In this document: positions 5,061 through 8,264 of the stretch, piece after piece
Position numbering within the stretch: position 1 is the stretch's first letter
How the letters are laid out: each line of letters begins with the position of its first letter
From: JAHIYG01 sp041306075
Lineage (GTDB): Archaea > Altiarchaeota > Altiarchaeia > IMC4 > SCGC-AAA252-I15
Reading direction: 5' to 3'
DNA length: 8,264 nt
NCBI GenBank assembly: GCA_041306075.1
Contig: JBFYKH010000009.1
Location: forward strand, 1 to 8,264
Made by a program: the position numbers and the translations under genes
Notes under the pieces: generated by a model
Databases searched by the model: none
Seen by the model: only the letters and a program-made list of their open reading frames with translations
What the model was told of the DNA's origin: nothing

Positions 5061-6137
5061 TCACTTGATGCTGGCTATCCTCTTTTCCATGTCGGCCTTC
5101 AGCCTGTCGCCGATGTATTCGCCGTGGAAGGCGTCGGCCCGGGAGGCGAGCGCGACCTTCGCGGCGAACGTCCTCGCTATCTTCCCCCGTTTGTTCCTGG
5201 CGGCTCCCCTTATCGCCGGCAGCTGGAATATGACGCCGTGTTTCGGCGGATTCTTCCCGCTTTTCAGGAACCTGAAGAAGGCGTCTTCGGCGCCTAGGAG
5301 CTGTATGGTCCCGGCCGGGAGCGTGGCGAGCCTGTTTAGGCCGTGGGCGAGGGATATGAGGCGGGCGCCGAGGAGGGGCCCGGTGAGCGCGTTGATGTTG
5401 GGGGCGATGCCGGTCATGAGCCCGCCTATGTACGCCTCTATCTCCTCCTTGGACTTGTGGAGGCTCACTATCTGCCTGGAGAGGACTCTCACGGCTTCGA
5501 TGTCGAGGTCGGAGAATTCGACGCCGAGGGAATCCTTCGACTTCCTGAGTATCTTGTCGTTGAGGGCCGCGTCGAAGGAGAGCTTGTACGCCCCGTAGGC
5601 GTCGCGTTTCCCGGCCTCGATGACGAGCTTCGCGTACGTGTCGTGGGCGACGACCAGGGGGTCGAGCTCCGGGAAGTGCAGGGAATACCATTCCCTGAGC
5701 CTCTCGACGAGCCGGTTTATAGCCTCGTCCATGTCGTCGAGGCTGTCCACCGCCTGTATGAGCACCTGGTCCCTGTCGACCTCCTTCAGCCTTTCGGCGA
5801 CCAGTATCCTGTTGACCTTCCTTATGAGGTTGTCGACCTGGTGCTTGTCAATGTTGCGGTCGGCGGCTATCCTGTAGACGGGTATCCTGTCCTCCTCCTC
5901 GAGGAACGTTATGTCGAGGCCGGAGCCCATGAACCTCTGCGTGTTCAGGACGTGGACGCTCCTGTTCCCTGTGGCTATCAGCTCCTCTATGAGCTTCCTC
6001 TCCTCGTCGCATAACGACTTCCCGGCCCGTCCCAGCCTCCTTGCGACTTCCTCGGGCTCGCTTGGGAAGCGCGCCTCCTTTATTATCTTCCCGTTCTTCG
6101 CCACGAACGAGCCCAGGACGTTCGTCGTCAGATGCAT
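5061..6137 (-). CDS. nop5: Nop5 (archaeal Nop56/58), core protein of box C/D sRNPs
   Basis: The scaffold of the box C/D sRNP: it bridges L7Ae-bound guide RNA and fibrillarin for 2'-O-methylation of RNA. The protein has 358 residues, near the low end of the family. Residues 1-75 form the short N-terminal fibrillarin-binding region. About 115-235 is the helical coiled-coil part, containing NRLVERLREWYSLHFPEL (141-158), a family hallmark. Residues 243-337 form the Nop domain: GIAPNINALTGPLLGARLISLA, then AGTIQLLGAEDAFFRFL, PPKHGVIFQLP (297-307), and the RGKIARTFAAKVALASRAD stretch (317-335). It ends shortly after the Nop domain, without the long Lys-rich tail of many homologues. AGGT lies 7 nt before the ATG. 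The gene starts 19 bp after the stop of the surface-protein gene and I see no clear TATA box between them. Downstream lies the oppositely oriented sRNA locus rather than fibrillarin. Confidence 0.95.
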   Translation of the reverse strand: MHLTTNVLGSFVAKNGKIIKEARFPSEPEEVARRLGRAGKSLCDEERKLIEELIATGNRSVHVLNTQRFMGSGLDITFLEEEDRIPVYRIAADRNIDKHQVDNLIRKVNRILVAERLKEVDRDQVLIQAVDSLDDMDEAINRLVERLREWYSLHFPELDPLVVAHDTYAKLVIEAGKRDAYGAYKLSFDAALNDKILRKSKDSLGVEFSDLDIEAVRVLSRQIVSLHKSKEEIEAYIGGLMTGIAPNINALTGPLLGARLISLAHGLNRLATLPAGTIQLLGAEDAFFRFLKSGKNPPKHGVIFQLPAIRGAARNKRGKIARTFAAKVALASRADAFHGEYIGDRLKADMEKRIASIK

Positions 6138-6156
6138 GTTGTACCTGGTTTGCGGC

Positions 6157-8264
6157 CTATCCGCCGAGCCTGCTTCCGACAGCCCTCTTGAACGCCGGCT
6201 TGGCTCCGCGGCCTCTCCTCTGCAGGAGGCTCAGGAGTACGACGGCGAATATGCCTATCAGGACGAGGCCCACCAGTATTATCAGCACCGGCACCCAGAG
6301 GTCCGACAGGAGCGATGAGGCCGACTTTGCCGCGGTGACCGGGCTCGACGAGTAATCCCCGTTGTCCACGGATATGACGTAGTCGCCTGTCGCCGGCGCC
6401 GCAAACAGCGCCGTTCCCGCCGCGTCCGTGACGAGGCTGCTCGTGCTGTTGGCGGACCTCACGTCTACCTTGAGGCCTGCGGCGGGCTTCCCGTTGGACG
6501 TCGCATTTATCACGAGCTGGCTGCCCCTGAAGTAGTATGCGAGGGCGAGGGGCCTCGGATTAACCCTCAGGGTCTCGGTTGCCCCCTGGTAGTTCTGCTT
6601 GGAGGCCTCGATGGCGTAGTCGCCGGCCTTCTTCGGCGTAGCCGTGTACTCGGACGCCGTCGCGCTGTCTGTCCCGCCGGGGCCTGAGACCCTGATGTCC
6701 GCAACAGTCGGGTTTCCGTCAGCATCCACTACCGTGACCTTGACCGCGTCGTCGAGCGTTATCTCCTTCCTGTCGAGCTTCACCGTGAGCTGGCCGCTCG
6801 ACGATATGACGGCCTTCTCGTCCATGAAGCCGGTCTTCTTGACGACGACGTTGTACGTCCCGACTTCCTGCAGTACGAACCCGTATCTGCCGCTCTGGTC
6901 CGTGGTCCCGGTCACGTCCTGGCCTACGGAGACGCTGGCTCCGCTGACAGGCGCCCCGGACTGGTCTTTTACGGTGATGACGACCTGCGAGCCCTTCTTT
7001 ATCGTCGAGGGGGCAGGCACCTCTATCTGGAAGCTGTTTTTCGCGCTGAACGTGTCTGAGCCGTCGTCAAATGGCTGTTTGCCCGCCCTTACGACGTGGT
7101 CTCCGGAGGTTGTCGGCGTGTATGATATGGTGCCCGTGTTGGAGGTTGTGCCTGGCAGCGTCTGTTCGGTGCTTCCGGGCGGCGTGACCCTGACGGTCGC
7201 GCCCTCCACAGGCTTCCCGTCGGATTCGACCTTTATTACGACCGGCTTGTTGACTGACACCGGGTCCGGCGAGACAGAGACGAGGAGCGACGCCTTCGCG
7301 GAGACCTTCACGGTCTTCAGGACTTCGTCGAAGCCTGTGGTGCCGCCGCCGACCATCGCGGTGTAGGTTCCGGGCGCGGTTATCGTGAACGGCGCGTAGC
7401 CGTCCATCAGCACCTTCGACTTGGTGCCCCCGGGGTTAAGTGTCACCAGGAGGCCTACGGCGGCCTTCCCTGCGGGCGTCGTGACCCTCAATTTGAACTG
7501 TTCCCCGACCTTCGGGGTTGCAGGCTCGGGGTCGCTTATGTTCAGGCTGTTTTGGACTGAGTGGAGTTCCGTGACCTTGCAGTACTCGTCCGCCTTCACG
7601 TCGAGCTGGTACCTGCCCTTCCCGGCGTCGGTTATGTCCTTTGAGAGCGTGAACTTGGCTTCGCCGTCGTTGTCGGTGCTCCTCTCCTTGTAGTCGTCAT
7701 CGACGTCCCAGACGCCGTCGTCGTCGCCTTCCTCTATGTATGTGAACTTGACGTCGGCGTCGTCCAGGGGGTCGTCGTCCTCGTCGTAGACCGTGACGGT
7801 CAGCCTGTCCTCAAGCGAGAGTGCTGCTGGGTCTATGTCCACCTGGCTTATCTCCCTTCTGCTCGAGCCCGCCTCTATGGTCAGCTGGTCTGAGTCGGTG
7901 ATGTCGTCGACGTCGCCGCTGACGGTCACTTCTACGTCGGCGTCTTCGATGCACCCCCATGCGAGCCAGTTTTTGCCCCATACGTCGTCGCCGTCGACGT
8001 TGAAGTCGGATGACGAAAGGTTTATGAACTTGTCGTTGCCTTCGGATAGGCTTACTCTCATCGTGTCCCTGTGGGCGAGGATTCCGTCGACCGTTATCTC
8101 GATGTCCAGGTCGACCGAGGTATCGCTGTCGCTTGGGTCCTCAAGCCTTATGGTGACGTCGAAGTCATCTCCGGCGGTTATGGTGCTCGGGTTGACGTTC
8201 ACGGACATGTCGTCTATGTCGACCGCCGCCGACGCCGAACCGGCTGCCAGTGCGACGGCCGCTA
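6157..8264 (-). CDS. Secreted, membrane-anchored protein with about seven Ig-like domains, N-terminus cut by window edge
   Basis: Numbering is from the first visible residue. Residues 1-12 (AAVALAAGSASA) are the end of a signal peptide with probable cleavage before AVDIDD, so the true start lies right of the window and the in-frame ATG at 8208 is internal. The mature part is a chain of beta-sandwich units of about 70-110 residues, approximately 19-131, 135-242, 244-321, 326-415, 417-494, 496-567 and 569-635. Several have the carboxypeptidase-regulatory/Ig-like pattern, such as VVITVKDQSGAPVSGASVSV and TDQSGRYGFVLQEVGTYNVVV. The first two are strongly acidic, with Asp runs like DEDDDPLDD and DDDGVWDVDDD that could bind metal. 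One hydrophobic helix (about 652-680, WVPVLIILVGLVLIGIFAVVLLSLL) is followed by a basic tail, so the protein is anchored at its C-terminus with the domains outside. It could be an S-layer-associated protein, adhesin or envelope spacer; no catalytic domain is visible. Confidence 0.85.
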   Translation of the reverse strand, partial: AAVALAAGSASAAVDIDDMSVNVNPSTITAGDDFDVTIRLEDPSDSDTSVDLDIEITVDGILAHRDTMRVSLSEGNDKFINLSSSDFNVDGDDVWGKNWLAWGCIEDADVEVTVSGDVDDITDSDQLTIEAGSSRREISQVDIDPAALSLEDRLTVTVYDEDDDPLDDADVKFTYIEEGDDDGVWDVDDDYKERSTDNDGEAKFTLSKDITDAGKGRYQLDVKADEYCKVTELHSVQNSLNISDPEPATPKVGEQFKLRVTTPAGKAAVGLLVTLNPGGTKSKVLMDGYAPFTITAPGTYTAMVGGGTTGFDEVLKTVKVSAKASLLVSVSPDPVSVNKPVVIKVESDGKPVEGATVRVTPPGSTEQTLPGTTSNTGTISYTPTTSGDHVVRAGKQPFDDGSDTFSAKNSFQIEVPAPSTIKKGSQVVITVKDQSGAPVSGASVSVGQDVTGTTDQSGRYGFVLQEVGTYNVVVKKTGFMDEKAVISSSGQLTVKLDRKEITLDDAVKVTVVDADGNPTVADIRVSGPGGTDSATASEYTATPKKAGDYAIEASKQNYQGATETLRVNPRPLALAYYFRGSQLVINATSNGKPAAGLKVDVRSANSTSSLVTDAAGTALFAAPATGDYVISVDNGDYSSSPVTAAKSASSLLSDLWVPVLIILVGLVLIGIFAVVLLSLLQRRGRGAKPAFKRAVGSRLGG

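Noticed and set aside
4721..5068. Plus-strand open frame of 115 codons with a 25-residue repeat
   Set aside because: The repeat is the 75-bp RNA-related DNA repeat read in frame; there is no ribosome site, and the frame runs through the sRNA and the G run.
4765..5691. Minus-strand open frame of 308 codons overlapping nop5
   Set aside because: It is a shadow of nop5 in another frame, extremely Arg/Pro-rich, and extends through the repeat array.
6157..8208. Start of the surface protein at ATG 8208
   Set aside because: The frame continues upstream with a typical signal-peptide end (AAVALAAGSASA), so the start lies beyond the window.

Overview
The window looks like chromosomal DNA from an archaeon with GC-rich codons. 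The evidence is an archaeal-type Nop5 (box C/D sRNP core protein), a box C/D sRNA gene with its own archaeal TATA box, a leaderless gene with a TATA box about 26 nt upstream, and an archaeal glycogen gene set (GH57 amylase, GT4 synthase-like enzyme, archaeal debranching enzyme). Nothing visible fixes the lineage.

Left part (1-4583): glycogen/starch metabolism. A debranching enzyme (minus strand, cut by the left edge) and an unrecognised 155-residue protein (plus strand) diverge from a 64-bp gap at 1318-1381 that holds AT-rich promoter elements. The unknown gene ends 5 bp from the end of a minus-strand operon that reads, in transcription order, small winged-helix protein (4514-4308), GT4 glycosyltransferase (4277-3111), GH57 alpha-amylase-like hydrolase (3114-1855). 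The last two overlap by ATGA. The operon has a TATA box inside an imperfect dyad at 4566-4583, a possible site for a local regulator.

Middle (4584-5060): no protein gene. About 180 bp without recognisable content is followed by a TATA box and, 26 nt on, a well-formed box C/D guide RNA (4794-4853, plus strand): boxes C, D', C' and D, two 12-nt guides, a 3-nt D'-C' spacer and a 5-bp terminal stem. The 3' end of this RNA (last 9 nt of the D guide, box D, 3' strand of the terminal stem) is repeated twice more downstream in a 75-bp tandem repeat, so one box C faces three equivalent box D/stem modules. The modules are separated by two identical 36-nt hairpins. Two T4 tracts follow the third copy, then a run of 13 G.

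Right part (5061-8264, minus strand): nop5, preceded 19 bp upstream by a secreted, membrane-anchored protein of repeated Ig-like domains whose signal peptide is cut by the right edge. The end of nop5 converges on the sRNA locus, and fibrillarin, its common partner gene, is not in the window.

The most unusual item is the sRNA with triplicated 3' modules next to nop5. The rest is mostly recognisable housekeeping or metabolic content.
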